Shown: positions 10,422-19,476, numbered from the stretch's first letter. The stretch is 64,000 nucleotides of DNA from Novosphingobium sp. KCTC 2891 (GCF_025938155.1 NZ_JAPCZG010000007.1:169835-233834); one strand, 5' to 3'. The notes: a model not told the origin generated them from the sequence alone. Numbers and translations: made by a program.

Positions 10422-11563
10422 TCGCCACCGCGATACCATCGCCGCAGCAGCGCGGCGATGGTCGCCACTGCCACCAGCCCGGTCAGGATCGGCACGGCGA
10501 ATCCGGCTCCGGCATGGAGCGCGGCGGCAGCGGCGAGGCATGCGGCCGAACAGCCCAGGTCCCATCCGCCTTCGGTCACCATATTGAAGCGCAGCGTGCA
10601 GTTGGAATGGCGCGCCATGGCATAGAGAGGCGCGAGCATCGCGGTCGCGGTCATCGGCATGACCAGCGCGCCCAGCGCCGTCGCCCCGATCGCCAGAGCC
10701 GCGGGGCTGCCTGCGGCGACGACCCCTGCCTTGACCGCGATGGCCAGTGCCGCCGCGCCATAGGCGAGCGCCACCGAGCGCAGCGGGTGGCCGCCGTCGA
10801 TCAGCCGTCCGATGACAAGGCTGCCCGCTGCTGCGGCAAGGCCGGCCAGCGCCAGCGCACCGCCGAACGCCTCGAACCGCTCGCCCAGCGCGGCGAACAG
10901 GGCAAGGTTCCAGATGACCACCGCGCAGCCTGTGCCGAATCCCTCGGCGAAATAGAGCCGCCGGGCGAAGCGGGTCAGCGCGCGGTCGAGAACGACACCC
11001 TCGGCCACGCGCGGGTTGGGCGCGCGCAGCAGCGGCAGCGCACCCATCGCCTGGATCCAGGCGATGGCGGCAAAGCCGGTCAGGGCGCCGGCGCGCGCGA
11101 GCAGGAAGCCGCCCACCACCGGCGCGGCGATGCCGACCACGGCGGTCGTCGCCTGCTGGATCGATACCTGCCGCCCGCCGGTCGCGCTATCACCCAGCGC
11201 CGAGGCGAAGGCATGCCAGCCGGTCCAGTAAAGCACGCTGCCAAAGCCCGTGACGATCACGAACAGCGCCAGCATCGGGCCCACGTCGGTGACGAAAGGC
11301 AGCATCAGGAAGCCGGCCGCGCGCACCGCGATGCCCGCCAGCACCACCGCTTTCAGCCCTTGCCGGCGCGCCAGCGGCAGCACCGCGCCGCGCATGGCGA
11401 AGCGCGACAGCAGGATCGCGGCGAAGCTCGCCAGCGCGGCAGGATAGGACAGGCCCCGGCTGGCGAGGAAGCCGACGATGAAAATGCCGCCGCTCGCCTC
11501 GACGAACGCCTGCACCGCCGCGTGGGCATAGACGCGGCGCATGGCATTGACGGCGAACGGCAT
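10370..11563 (-). CDS. MFS transporter, 12-TM type
   Basis: A 397-residue hydrophobic protein with about 12 predicted membrane segments and the pseudo-twofold layout of the major facilitator superfamily, including loops such as SRFAMRGAVLPLARRQG after the second segment. The start at 11563 (MPFAVNAM) is chosen because the upstream open frame merely runs antisense-like through purN. The substrate cannot be inferred. It follows the purN fusion by 11 nt and could be cotranscribed with purM-purN. Confidence 0.8.
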   Translation of the reverse strand: MPFAVNAMRRVYAHAAVQAFVEASGGIFIVGFLASRGLSYPAALASFAAILLSRFAMRGAVLPLARRQGLKAVVLAGIAVRAAGFLMLPFVTDVGPMLALFVIVTGFGSVLYWTGWHAFASALGDSATGGRQVSIQQATTAVVGIAAPVVGGFLLARAGALTGFAAIAWIQAMGALPLLRAPNPRVAEGVVLDRALTRFARRLYFAEGFGTGCAVVIWNLALFAALGERFEAFGGALALAGLAAAAGSLVIGRLIDGGHPLRSVALAYGAAALAIAVKAGVVAAGSPAALAIGATALGALVMPMTATAMLAPLYAMARHSNCTLRFNMVTEGGWDLGCSAACLAAAAALHAGAGFAVPILTGLVAVATIAALLRRWYRGGDQISEESTTGRLSRVPR

Positions 11564-11574
11564 GGGCCTGGCCT

Positions 11575-12516
11575 CTAGAATTCCATCATCGCGGCAAACC
11601 TGCGCGGCGCCACCGCGGTCCAGCTGCGCTGGAGCCATTCGGCGATGTCGTCCCATTCGGTCTCGCCATGATCGAGCCGGATCGCGATCCAGCCATCGCC
11701 GAAATGGGCCGGCCGGAAGAACCGGGTCGAATCGCTTTCGATCAGCTGTTCCTGCTCGTCGAGCCCGCTGATCTTGACCAGCAGCGAGACGCGCCCGTCG
11801 CCATGGTGATCGCTGGAGACATAGGCAAACTTCTTGCCCTTGATGATGCCGAAGCAGGCCATGCCGTGGCTGAGCGTCTCTTCCGCCTCGGGCAGCGCCA
11901 TCGCGCGCGCGCGCACTTGCGCCGTCAGCCATTCCGGAGACGTGCCCTGCGCCGCCAGCGCGGCAAGGCACCGCGAATATAGCTGGTGCTCGGCGATCAG
12001 CACGCGCGCTGCCAGTGTATCCGCCGTGTCGCCCGGCTGGATCGCCACCGGCACCTGCCCTAGCACCGGGCCTTCGTCGAGATCGGCCGTCACCAGATGG
12101 ACGGTGCACCCGCCATGCGAATCGCCCGCGTCGATCGCGCGCTGGTGGGTGTGCAGCCCGGTATACCTGGGCAGCAGCGAGGGATGGATGTTGACCATCC
12201 GCCCGTCCCACCGCGCCACGAACTCTTCCGACAGGATCCGCATATAGCCCGCCAGCGCGATGAAGCGCGCGCCGCTCGCCAGCACTTCGGCTTCCATCGC
12301 CGCGTCGTGCTCCTCGCGGCTCATCCCCTTGTGGGGCAGCGCGAACGTGCGGACGCCTTCCGCTTCGGCCAGCCGCAGCCCTGCCGCCTCGGGCTTGTTC
12401 GAGGCGACCAGCACGATCTCGTACGGGCAATCGGGCAGGCGGCTCGCATAGAGCAGCGCCGCCATGTTGGTGCCGCTGCCCGAAATCAGGACGGCGACTT
12501 TCGCCCGTTCAGCCAA
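11575..12516 (-). CDS. purN: Phosphoribosylglycinamide formyltransferase fused to a MmcQ/YjbR-like domain
   Basis: Third step of de novo purine synthesis, transferring formyl from 10-formyl-THF to GAR. Residues 1-190 are Pur[11 protein letters not shown], and catalytic Asn109/His111 in [10 protein letters not shown] and Asp145 in [11 protein letters not shown]. Residues about 195-311 form a second domain resembling MmcQ/YjbR proteins ([16 protein letters not shown], then [10 protein letters not shown] and a Trp-rich helix). The 313-residue product is about 100 longer than ordinary PurN. The likely start is TTG at 12516, overlapping the purM stop by 8 nt, with GGGAAG upstream; no ATG or GTG fits before the first beta strand. 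Confidence 0.88.
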   Translation of the reverse strand: MAERAKVAVLISGSGTNMAALLYASRLPDCPYEIVLVASNKPEAAGLRLAEAEGVRTFALPHKGMSREEHDAAMEAEVLASGARFIALAGYMRILSEEFVARWDGRMVNIHPSLLPRYTGLHTHQRAIDAGDSHGGCTVHLVTADLDEGPVLGQVPVAIQPGDTADTLAARVLIAEHQLYSRCLAALAAQGTSPEWLTAQVRARAMALPEAEETLSHGMACFGIIKGKKFAYVSSDHHGDGRVSLLVKISGLDEQEQLIESDSTRFFRPAHFGDGWIAIRLDHGETEWDDIAEWLQRSWTAVAPRRFAAMMEF

Positions 12517-13615
12517 GATGCACCGCTTCCCACGGTTCGCGTGCGGACCAGGCCTCGGCGCCGCCGAACACGGTGCAGCCCTTCTCGCCCGCCACGATCT
12601 CGCCGATGCGGAACACGGTCTCGCCGGCGTGGCCAAGGTCGCGGGCCAGTTGGTCCGCCTCGTCCGCTGCCACCGCCAGCACCATGCCGATGCCGCAGTT
12701 GAACGTGCGCGCCATTTCCTTCGGCTCGATGTTGCCCTGCGCCTGGAGGAACGCCATCAGGCGCGACTGCTCCCAGCTGTCGGCATCGATCCGGGCGTGA
12801 AGGCCCTTGGGCAGCACGCGAGGCACGTTCTCGAGCAGTCCGCCGCCGGTGATGTGCGCCAGCGCATGGATGCGGCCGGCGCGAATGAACGGCAGCAGGC
12901 TCTTCACGTAGATTCGCGTCGGCTCGATCAGGTATTCGATCAGCAGGCGCTCGTTGTCGAACAGCGCCGGCCGGTCGAGCTTCCAGCCCTTGTCCGCGGC
13001 AAGTCGGCGGACCAGCGAATAGCCGTTCGAGTGGACGCCCGAGGAGGCGAGGCCGAGCAGCACGTCGCCTGCGGCCACCTTGTCGCCGGTCAGCTGCTCG
13101 CCGCGTTCCACCGCGCCCACGCAGAAGCCGGCAAGGTCATAGTCGCCATCGGCGTACATTCCCGGCATTTCCGCGGTTTCGCCGCCGATCAGGGCGCAGC
13201 CGGCTAGCTTGCAGCCATCGGCGATGCCCGCGACCACGCGCTCGGCCACGCCGTTGTCGAGCCTGCCCGTCGCGAAGTAGTCGAGGAAGAACAGCGGTTC
13301 CGCGCCCTGCACGATCAGGTCGTTCACGCACATGGCGACAAGGTCGATGCCGATGGCATCATGCCGGTCGTGATCGATCGCGAGCTTCACCTTGGTGCCC
13401 ACGCCGTCGTTCCCGGCCACCAGCAACGGGTCCTTGTAGCCCGCCGCCTTCAGGTCGAAGAACCCGCCGAATCCGCCCAGCTCGGCGTCGGCACCGGGCC
13501 GCGCGGTCGATTTCGCGAGCGGCCCGATGGCCTTCACCAGCGCGTTGCCGGCGGCGATGTTTACCCCTGCCTGTTCGTAGGAATAGGACTGCTGCTTGTT
13601 GTCGTCGGAAGCCAT
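12509..13615 (-). CDS. purM: Phosphoribosylformylglycinamidine cyclo-ligase
   Basis: AIR synthetase: ATP-dependent ring closure of FGAM in purine synthesis. The 368-residue product has the family segments [44 protein letters not shown] and [11 protein letters not shown]. The ATG at 13615 gives a short Gln-rich leader before the conserved start. Translationally coupled to purN. Diverges from the gene at 13723, leaving about 107 nt for two promoters. Confidence 0.96.
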   Translation of the reverse strand: MASDDNKQQSYSYEQAGVNIAAGNALVKAIGPLAKSTARPGADAELGGFGGFFDLKAAGYKDPLLVAGNDGVGTKVKLAIDHDRHDAIGIDLVAMCVNDLIVQGAEPLFFLDYFATGRLDNGVAERVVAGIADGCKLAGCALIGGETAEMPGMYADGDYDLAGFCVGAVERGEQLTGDKVAAGDVLLGLASSGVHSNGYSLVRRLAADKGWKLDRPALFDNERLLIEYLIEPTRIYVKSLLPFIRAGRIHALAHITGGGLLENVPRVLPKGLHARIDADSWEQSRLMAFLQAQGNIEPKEMARTFNCGIGMVLAVAADEADQLARDLGHAGETVFRIGEIVAGEKGCTVFGGAEAWSAREPWEAVHLG

Positions 13616-13722
13616 GGCCAGCCGCCTAGCGCTTTCCTGCTTGGATTTCCACTTGCCTTTGGGCAAAAGCGCCGGGTCCAGAGCCGCCTTTCCACACGTG
13701 CGGCCATCCTTGCGGAGTTCCC

Positions 13723-14994
13723 TTGGCCGTCCTGCGCCTTCCGAATCGACTGAAGCTGAATCGCAAGGCCCTGCTCGCCCTTGGCGGCACGCTGGCGCTC
13801 GGGCTGGCTGGAGCGGCGCTTTACGCGCAGATCGAGGGGGATCGCGGCATTCCGCCGATCGCCAGCAACGGCGATTTCGAGGTGTCGGGGATCGAGGTGA
13901 ATGCCTCGGGCGAAAACGCCGAAGCGGCCCGCGCGGCCGGGTGGAAGGACGCCCAGCGCAAGGCCTGGGAAAAGCTCTGGGCGTCGAATGGCCTTGGCGG
14001 CGGCACCGCCCCGGCGCTCGATGCCGCAACGCTCGATGGCATGGTGTCGGCCATCGTGGTCGAAAACGAACAGGTCGGCCCGCACCGCTACATCGCCACG
14101 CTGGGCGTGATCTTCGACCGCGCGCGCACCAGCGGCTACTTGGGAATGCAGGGCCAGATCGTGCATTCCGCGCCGCTGCTGATCATTCCAGTGCTCTATC
14201 AGGGCGGCGTCGCCTCGGTCTATGAAACACGCACGCCCTGGCAAAAGGCCTGGGCCGAATTCCGAACCGGCGAATCGGTGATCGATTATGTCCGGCCCAA
14301 CGGATCGGGTGCCGATTCGCTGCTGCTCACCGAAGGCCAGCTTTCGCGCCGCAGCCGCAACTGGTGGCGCCTGATTCTCGACGAATTCGGTGCGGCCGAT
14401 GTCATCATGCCGATTGCGCGGCTGGAACGGCAATGGCCGGGCGGCCCGGTGCGCGGCAGCTTCACCGCGCGCTTTGGCCCGGACAACCGCTTCCTCGGCT
14501 CGTTCGAGATGACCGCCCAGAGCGAGGACAAGCTCCCCGGGATGCTCGCGCAGGCGGTCAAGCGGCTCGACGGACTTTACGGACAGGCGCTCGCTGCCGG
14601 CCGGCTGACGCCCGATGCCACGCTCAACATGCAGCCCGTAATCGATCCCAAGCTGATCGAGGAAGCGCTGGCGAAGATGGGGCCGGCCGCCGCCGCGCCT
14701 GCTGCCGGCGCTGCCCCCGCGGGCGCGCCCGCCGCCGCCGCCACCGCCGCGGCGCCGGTCACCAGCGTGACCATCCAGTTTTCCACGCCCGATGCGGCGG
14801 CGGTCGATGCCGGCCTGTCCGGCGTGCGCGCCGTGGCCGGGGTGCAGGGCGCCGCGACCAGTTCCATCGCCATCGGCGGCACCTCGGTCATGCGGGTGAC
14901 CTACGCCGGCGATCTCGACGCGCTTGCCGCGGCCCTGCGTGCGCAGGGCTGGAAGGTCACGCAAGGGGCCGGGGCGCTCAGCATCCGCAAGTAG
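13723..14994 (+). CDS. Membrane-anchored protein of unknown function, DUF2066-like N-terminal half
   Basis: 423 residues: a basic N terminus, one membrane segment (about 15-36), an extracytoplasmic domain with an Ala-rich helix ([19 protein letters not shown]) resembling DUF2066 proteins, a long Ala/Pro linker near residue 325, and a C-terminal ferredoxin-like fold ([24 protein letters not shown]) reminiscent of heavy-metal-associated domains but without CxxC. The start is probably TTG at 13723, preceded by GCGGAG. It lies directly upstream of hdaA. Function is not known; both domain resemblances are tentative. Confidence 0.7.
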   Translation: MAVLRLPNRLKLNRKALLALGGTLALGLAGAALYAQIEGDRGIPPIASNGDFEVSGIEVNASGENAEAARAAGWKDAQRKAWEKLWASNGLGGGTAPALDAATLDGMVSAIVVENEQVGPHRYIATLGVIFDRARTSGYLGMQGQIVHSAPLLIIPVLYQGGVASVYETRTPWQKAWAEFRTGESVIDYVRPNGSGADSLLLTEGQLSRRSRNWWRLILDEFGAADVIMPIARLERQWPGGPVRGSFTARFGPDNRFLGSFEMTAQSEDKLPGMLAQAVKRLDGLYGQALAAGRLTPDATLNMQPVIDPKLIEEALAKMGPAAAAPAAGAAPAGAPAAAATAAAPVTSVTIQFSTPDAAAVDAGLSGVRAVAGVQGAATSSIAIGGTSVMRVTYAGDLDALAAALRAQGWKVTQGAGALSIRK

Positions 14995-15030
14995 GCGGAT
15001 CCTGGTCCGTTCCCACGCCTTGTTCCGGCC

Positions 15031-15657
15031 ATGACGCAGTTCGCGCTTCCCCTCGTCACCGCGACGAGCGCCGAGACGATCGTTTCGGGGCCGTCGCTGG
15101 GACCGGTGCTGGCCGCGCTGGCCGCGTCCGAGGACTGGCCTTTCCGCACCGCGATTCTCGCCGGGCCGTCGCGTTCGGGCAAGAGCCTGCTGGCGCGCTG
15201 GTTCGCGCAGGGCACGGGCGGCGATGCGATCGACGATGCCGACCGCCTGCCCGAGGACGTGCTGTTTCACCGTTGGAACCGCGCCCAGGCAGAAGGCCGC
15301 CCCCTGCTGCTGGTCAGCAGCAGGTTGCCGGGGGCGTGGCACATCGCGCTGCCCGATCTCGCCTCGCGGCTCGGCGCGGCCCTGCTGATAGAGATTGCCG
15401 CGCCCGACGACGAACTGCTGCGCGCGCTGATCGAGGATCATGCTGCCCGGCGCGGCCTGGTGTTGGGGGAGGGCGTGCTCGCATGGCTCCTGCCCCGGAT
15501 CGAGCGCAGCCATGCCGCGGCGGAAGCGCTGGTCGAAACAATCGACCGCCTATCCCTTGAGCGCAAGGCGCCCGTCACCATATCGCTCGCACGCGACGCC
15601 CTGGCGGAGCGCGTTCATGGCCATGCCGATGGCCAGTGGCAGCCCCGATTGCTCTGA
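15031..15657 (+). CDS. hdaA: DnaA regulatory inactivator HdaA
   Basis: AAA+ relative of DnaA domain III that, in Caulobacter and E. coli (Hda), stimulates ATP hydrolysis by DnaA after replication initiation. The 208-residue product has an N-terminal QFALPL motif of the kind that binds the DnaN clamp, a P-loop GPSRSGKS, and AAA+ segments such as RRLPG-like sensor regions, with no helix-turn-helix domain IV. Follows the membrane-anchored protein by 36 nt, probably in one transcript. Confidence 0.85.
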   Translation: MTQFALPLVTATSAETIVSGPSLGPVLAALAASEDWPFRTAILAGPSRSGKSLLARWFAQGTGGDAIDDADRLPEDVLFHRWNRAQAEGRPLLLVSSRLPGAWHIALPDLASRLGAALLIEIAAPDDELLRALIEDHAARRGLVLGEGVLAWLLPRIERSHAAAEALVETIDRLSLERKAPVTISLARDALAERVHGHADGQWQPRLL

Positions 15658-15738
15658 TCGGGTGCTTTGGGGGCCTGGTTCAGGGCGGTTTGCGGCGCGC
15701 TTGCGTCCAACGATGAAAAGAGGGAGGATCACGGGGCC

Positions 15739-16455
15739 ATGTTCAACAGCCTTGTCGCCTATCTGGACTCGATCCGTGCCCGCGATCCGGCACCGCGCTC
15801 GCGCTGGGAAATCCTGCTCTATCCGGGATTGTGGGCCGTGGGCCTGCACCGCGTTGCGCACTGGCTGTTCGAGGCGGAGCTTTATTTCCTTGCGCGCCTC
15901 GTCAATCACTTCTCGCGCTTCCTGACCGCGATCGACATTCACCCGGGCGCGAAGATCGGGCGCAACCTGTTCATCGACCACGGTTTCACCGTGATCGGCG
16001 AGACTGCGGAGATCGGCGACAACGTCACGATCTACCAGTGTGTCACGCTGGGCGGCACCAACCCGGCCAACGGCATCCCCGGCAAGCGGCACCCCACCTT
16101 GTGCGACAACGTGATTCTCGGCTCCGGCGCCCAAGTGCTCGGTCCGATCACGGTCGGCGCGCGCGCGCGTGTCGGCGCCAATGCAGTGGTCACCGACGAC
16201 GTGCCCGAAGGCGCGACGATGATCGGGCTGAAGGCGCGTTCCACGCTGGTGCCGGTCGAAACCTGGCTCAAGGACTTCATCCCCTATGGCACGCCGTGCA
16301 AGGAGCCGTGCGAACCCGACGGCGGCTCCCGCGTGGATGAACTGGAATCCGAAGTCGCCGCGCTCAAGGCGCAGGTCGCGGCGCTGCTCGCGCGGGAAAA
16401 CGGCACCACGCCCGAGCCTGAGCCGACGGCATCGCGGCGGAGGACGCGCAGCTGA
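15739..16455 (+). CDS. cysE: Serine O-acetyltransferase
   Basis: Acetyl-CoA-dependent activation of serine for cysteine synthesis. The 238-residue product has the short N-terminal helical domain of bacterial/plant CysE and then left-handed beta-helix hexapeptide repeats (IDIHPGAKIGRNLFIDHG, TVIGETAEIGDNVTIYQ). The C terminus adds a charged coiled-coil-like segment (VDELESEVAALKAQVAALL) and a basic tail. The ATG at 15739 follows AGGGAGGA; an in-frame TTG at 15667 is rejected. The stop overlaps a CTG that may start the next gene. Confidence 0.93.
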   Translation: MFNSLVAYLDSIRARDPAPRSRWEILLYPGLWAVGLHRVAHWLFEAELYFLARLVNHFSRFLTAIDIHPGAKIGRNLFIDHGFTVIGETAEIGDNVTIYQCVTLGGTNPANGIPGKRHPTLCDNVILGSGAQVLGPITVGARARVGANAVVTDDVPEGATMIGLKARSTLVPVETWLKDFIPYGTPCKEPCEPDGGSRVDELESEVAALKAQVAALLARENGTTPEPEPTASRRRTRS

Positions 16456-16484
16456 GCGCGCCCGGTTCCGATCCTGCGGGTTTC

Positions 16485-16829
16485 GTGGCCGGAAATGTCG
16501 TTCCGCTGCACCCCGCCCGCATCCAGCCGCAGGTCGGTTTCGACCGCGCCGAACTGATGCGCATTCTCGATCTCTACGGCCGCATGGTCGCCGCCGGCAT
16601 CTGGCGCGACTATGCCATGGGCTTCGACCGGGAGGCGGCCAGCTTCTCGGCTTTTCGCCGCACGGCGGAGCGTCCCACCGCACGGATCGAAAAGCGCCCG
16701 TCTTTGCGCGCACGGCAGGGGATGTGGACTCTGTTCGGAGAAGCGGGGCAGGTGCTCAAGCGTGGGCACGACCTCTCGGGCGTGCTGTCCCCGCTGGAGC
16801 GCAAGCTGCTCAAGGTCGTCGAGGACTGA
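16485..16829 (+). CDS. DUF2794 domain protein
   Basis: Small alphaproteobacterial protein of unknown function with family features VGFDRAELMRILDLYGRM, GIWRDYAMGFDREAASFSAFRR and ERPTARIEKRPSLR. The call uses GTG at 16485 (114 residues). The frame is open upstream to a CTG at 16452 that forms a CTGA overlap with the cysE stop and would add MSAPGSDPAGF; there is no ATG, GTG or TTG between. Which codon is used cannot be settled from sequence. Confidence 0.8.
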   Translation: MAGNVVPLHPARIQPQVGFDRAELMRILDLYGRMVAAGIWRDYAMGFDREAASFSAFRRTAERPTARIEKRPSLRARQGMWTLFGEAGQVLKRGHDLSGVLSPLERKLLKVVED

Positions 16830-16831
16830 CC

Positions 16832-17158
16832 ATTCGCCCGCATCGCTGCCTGCTCGCGCTATCGCTGGCGGTGCTGGGCGGCTGCTCGGCGAAACCGCCC
16901 GCCGCGCCCCGGCACCCGCGGGAGGAAGGCCAGCCCGTGCTGCGCGTGCTTTACCGCGATGCGGCGTCCACCATGCTGCTCACTCTGCCGCCCGGTCCGG
17001 GCGCCGCGCCGCCGCCGCCGTCGTGCGCGGCGCCGCTGCTCATCGATCCGGCAAGCGGGGCGGCAAGGCCGCTCACCGCCCAAGAAGTCACTGCGCGGCT
17101 CCGGACGATGCAACTGGCCGGCGCCGTCCATGGCACCTGCGCGCCTGTCGGGCGCTGA
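16832..17158 (+). CDS. Small lipoprotein, probable non-standard start codon
   Basis: About 108 residues with a clear lipobox: basic RPHRC, hydrophobic LLALSLAVLGGC, then SAKPPAAP after the lipidated Cys. The mature part is short, Pro-rich and unrecognised. No ATG, GTG or TTG lies before the signal peptide. The options are ATT at 16832, six nt after a GAGGA ribosome site, or CTG at 16826, which forms a CTGA overlap with the DUF2794 stop. Ends facing the SDR gene. Confidence 0.6.
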   Translation: MRPHRCLLALSLAVLGGCSAKPPAAPRHPREEGQPVLRVLYRDAASTMLLTLPPGPGAAPPPPSCAAPLLIDPASGAARPLTAQEVTARLRTMQLAGAVHGTCAPVGR

Positions 17159-17170
17159 GCGCCCCGCGCC

Positions 17171-18079
17171 TCAGGCCTTCATCGCCTCGGCCAGCGCGGT
17201 CAGGATCACGCGGCTCTGGTCGCCGCCCGATTGCGGCACGAAGTCGCCCGAACGATCGGAAATGCGGTCCCACGCCGCAGCGAAGCCTTCCACGGTCTGC
17301 TCCTGCGGCGGCAGTACCACCGCCGGGTTCATCGTGATCCACGAACAATGGAACGCGCCGCCGCCGCCGCCCACGATCATGTTGGTCGGCGCATCTTCCG
17401 AAACCAGGAACAGCGCGGCGGGAACGACCTTGTCGGTGGAGAACGCGGCGAAGGCTTCTTCGGGGAAGATGTCCTCGGTCAGCCGCGTCGCCGCCACCGG
17501 GGCCAGCGTGTTGACCCGAATGTTGTACTTCGCGCCTTCCAGATAGAGCGTCTTGGTCAGCCCGGCGACGCCCAGCTTGGCCGAGCCATAGTTCGCCTGC
17601 CCGAAGTTGCCGAACAGCCCGGTGGACGAAGACGTCATCAGGATGCGGCCATAACCCTGCTCGCGCATGGTGTCCCACACCGCCTTGGTGGCGAAGGCCG
17701 ATCCGGTCAGGTGCACCTTGACCAGCAGCTCGAAATCCGCCGGCTCCATCTTGGTGAAGCTCTTGTCGCGCAGGATGCCGGCGTTGTTGATCAGGATGTG
17801 GACCCCGCCCCACTTCTCGCGGGTCTTGGCGACCATCTCGACCATCTGCTCGTATTCGGTGACCGACCCGCCATTGGCCATGGCCTCGCCCCCGGCGGCG
17901 GTGATTTCCTCCACCACCTTGAGCGCGGCGTCGGAGTGTCCGGTGCCGTCGCGCGAGCCGCCCAGATCGTTGACCACCACCTTCGCGCCGCGCCGGGCGA
18001 GTTCGAGCGCATAGTCGCGGCCGAGGCCGCCACCGGCGCCGGTCACGATGGCGACGCGGCCCGCGAAGGATATGGTCAT
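17171..18079 (-). CDS. Short-chain dehydrogenase/reductase
   Basis: 302-residue classical SDR. The cofactor loop VTGAGGGLGRDYA, NDLGGSRDG, the NNAG motif, catalytic Ser in MTSSSTG and YxxxK in NYGSAK are all present. The NDLGGSRDGTGHS segment resembles the dehydrogenase unit of HSD17B4/Fox2-like 3-hydroxyacyl-CoA dehydrogenases, so a role in acyl-CoA metabolism is plausible but not shown. It is 69 nt downstream of ilvE, and the gap contains a small tandem repeat. Confidence 0.88.
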   Translation of the reverse strand: MTISFAGRVAIVTGAGGGLGRDYALELARRGAKVVVNDLGGSRDGTGHSDAALKVVEEITAAGGEAMANGGSVTEYEQMVEMVAKTREKWGGVHILINNAGILRDKSFTKMEPADFELLVKVHLTGSAFATKAVWDTMREQGYGRILMTSSSTGLFGNFGQANYGSAKLGVAGLTKTLYLEGAKYNIRVNTLAPVAATRLTEDIFPEEAFAAFSTDKVVPAALFLVSEDAPTNMIVGGGGGAFHCSWITMNPAVVLPPQEQTVEGFAAAWDRISDRSGDFVPQSGGDQSRVILTALAEAMKA

Positions 18080-18119
18080 GTCGTTTCTCCGTGCCCGTCC
18101 GGCGCCGTCAGGCGGGGTC

Positions 18120-18149
18120 AGGTGCCTTTAGGTGCCTTTAGGTGTCGTT
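18120..18149. repeat. Three tandem copies of a 10-mer at the ilvE-SDR boundary
   Basis: AGGTGCCTTT occurs twice in perfect tandem, followed by a third, diverged copy AGGTGTCGTT that runs up to the ilvE stop. Probably replication slippage; it does not form a hairpin. Confidence 0.8.
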
Positions 18150-19249
18150 CAGGCGATGCGCTCGACCCAGCCGTGGGTGTCGGGCGCTTCGCCGCGCTGG
18201 ATCGAGACGAGCTTCTGGCGCAGCTTCTGCGTCAGCTGGCCCGGACCGCCCGATCCGATCACGAATTCGCCGTCGCGGCTGGCCACCTTGCCCACCGGCG
18301 TCACCACCGCCGCGGTGCCGCAGGCGAAGGTTTCGATGAGCTTGCCCGATGCGGCGTCAGCCTTCCACTGGTCGAGGCTGTAACGCCCTTCGCGCACGGT
18401 CAGCCCTTCCTCGGCGGCCAGCTTCAGCAGGCTTTCGCGGGTGATGCCGGGCAGGATCGTGCCGGTCAGTTCCGGGGTCAGGATGGAGCCGTCGTCGAAC
18501 ACGAAGAACAGGTTCATGCCGCCCAGTTCCTCGACCCACTTGTGCTCGGCCGCATCAAGGAACAGCACCTGGTCGTGCCCCCGCTCGAACGCTTCGGCGG
18601 TGGGAACAAGGCTGGCGGCATAGTTGCCCCCGCACTTGGCCGCACCCGTGCCGCCGGGCGCGGCGCGGGTGTAGTCCGAAACCCAGATCGACACCGCCGG
18701 TGCGCCGGACTTGAAGTAGTTGCCCGCAGGGCTGGCGATGACGAGGAACTTGTACTGCTTCGACGGGCGCACGCCCAGGAACGCCTCCGACGCGAACATG
18801 AAGGGCCGCAGGTAGAGCGAGCCGCCCTCGACCGTGGGGAACCAGTCCTTGTCCGTCAGCACCTGCTGGCGCACGGCCTCGACGAAGACGTCCTCGGGCA
18901 GTTCGGGCATGGCGAGCCGGCGGGCGGAGGCGTTGAAACGCGCGGCGTTGGCTTCGGGCCGGAACAGCGCGATGCCGCCATCGGCAAGGCGGTAGGCCTT
19001 CAGTCCTTCGAAAATTTCCTGCGCATAGTGCAGCACCGCGGAGGCGGGATCGAGCGCGATCGGGCCATAGGGAATGATGCGAGCATCATGCCAGCCGCGC
19101 CCCTCGGTGTAGTCGATTTCGACCATGTGGTCGGTGAAGGCGCGGCCGAAGCCCGGGTCCGCCAACACTGCCGTCCGCGCATCCACGCCCAGCGGGGCGG
19201 GGTGAGGGTGGCGCGTGAAGGAAAGGCTGGGTTCGGCGGTCGTCGCCAT
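18149..19249 (-). CDS. ilvE: Branched-chain amino acid aminotransferase
   Basis: PLP-dependent fold-type IV transaminase for the last step of Leu/Ile/Val synthesis. The 366-residue product has EIFEGLKAYR, the PLP-binding Lys205 in GAAKCGGNYAASL and GTAAVVTPVGKV near the C terminus. The ATG at 19249 has AAGGA nine nt upstream; in-frame starts further upstream (19279, 19318) add residues unlike the family. A terminator, a hairpin and tiny leader reading frames precede the gene on the same strand. Confidence 0.94.
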   Translation of the reverse strand: MATTAEPSLSFTRHPHPAPLGVDARTAVLADPGFGRAFTDHMVEIDYTEGRGWHDARIIPYGPIALDPASAVLHYAQEIFEGLKAYRLADGGIALFRPEANAARFNASARRLAMPELPEDVFVEAVRQQVLTDKDWFPTVEGGSLYLRPFMFASEAFLGVRPSKQYKFLVIASPAGNYFKSGAPAVSIWVSDYTRAAPGGTGAAKCGGNYAASLVPTAEAFERGHDQVLFLDAAEHKWVEELGGMNLFFVFDDGSILTPELTGTILPGITRESLLKLAAEEGLTVREGRYSLDQWKADAASGKLIETFACGTAAVVTPVGKVASRDGEFVIGSGGPGQLTQKLRQKLVSIQRGEAPDTHGWVERIA

Positions 19250-19337
19250 GGGAAGAAATCCTTGCACTGGAGTCGGCATGAAGGCGCGTTCGGTGAACGA
19301 TTGTTGCGCCAGACGCAAGGGGAATGTAATAAATGTG

Positions 19338-19370
19338 AAGGGCCGCGCCGGTCAATCCGGAGCGGCCCTT
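19338..19370 (-). terminator. Leader terminator/attenuator upstream of ilvE
   Basis: Read on the minus strand, AAGGGCCGC pairs with GCGGCCCTT and, inside it, CCGG pairs with CCGG around ATTGA. A moderately T-rich stretch, CACATTTATTACATT, follows. It lies about 90 nt upstream of the ilvE start and just after the end of the leader reading frames, so it could end a short transcript or act as an attenuator. Confidence 0.7.
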
Positions 19371-19377
19371 CGCATGG

Positions 19378-19476
19378 TCAGCGGCCGGAAGTGCCGCCCA
19401 CGAAGCCTTTATCGCTTAATCGAAATTCAGCGATAATGCTCCGCGCGGGACTGTACCGACCTCTCTGCTGAACCAT
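19378..19476 (-). CDS. Possible 32-residue leader or small protein (alternative frame)
   Basis: ATG at 19476 opens a 32-residue frame beginning MVQQRGRYSPARSII and ending GGTSGR, whose stop is 8 nt before the terminator stem. It overlaps the 18-residue frame in a different phase. Its ATG is 14 nt from the core of the strong ribosome site, farther than optimal. No family is recognised. Confidence 0.3.
   Translation of the reverse strand: MVQQRGRYSPARSIIAEFRLSDKGFVGGTSGR
19409..19436 (-). other. Perfect 8-bp hairpin in the ilvE leader
   Basis: TTATCGCT and AGCGATAA form a perfect stem with a 12-nt loop. The hairpin covers the stop codon of the 18-residue leader frame, a position where ribosome occupancy could affect folding. 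Confidence 0.6.
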
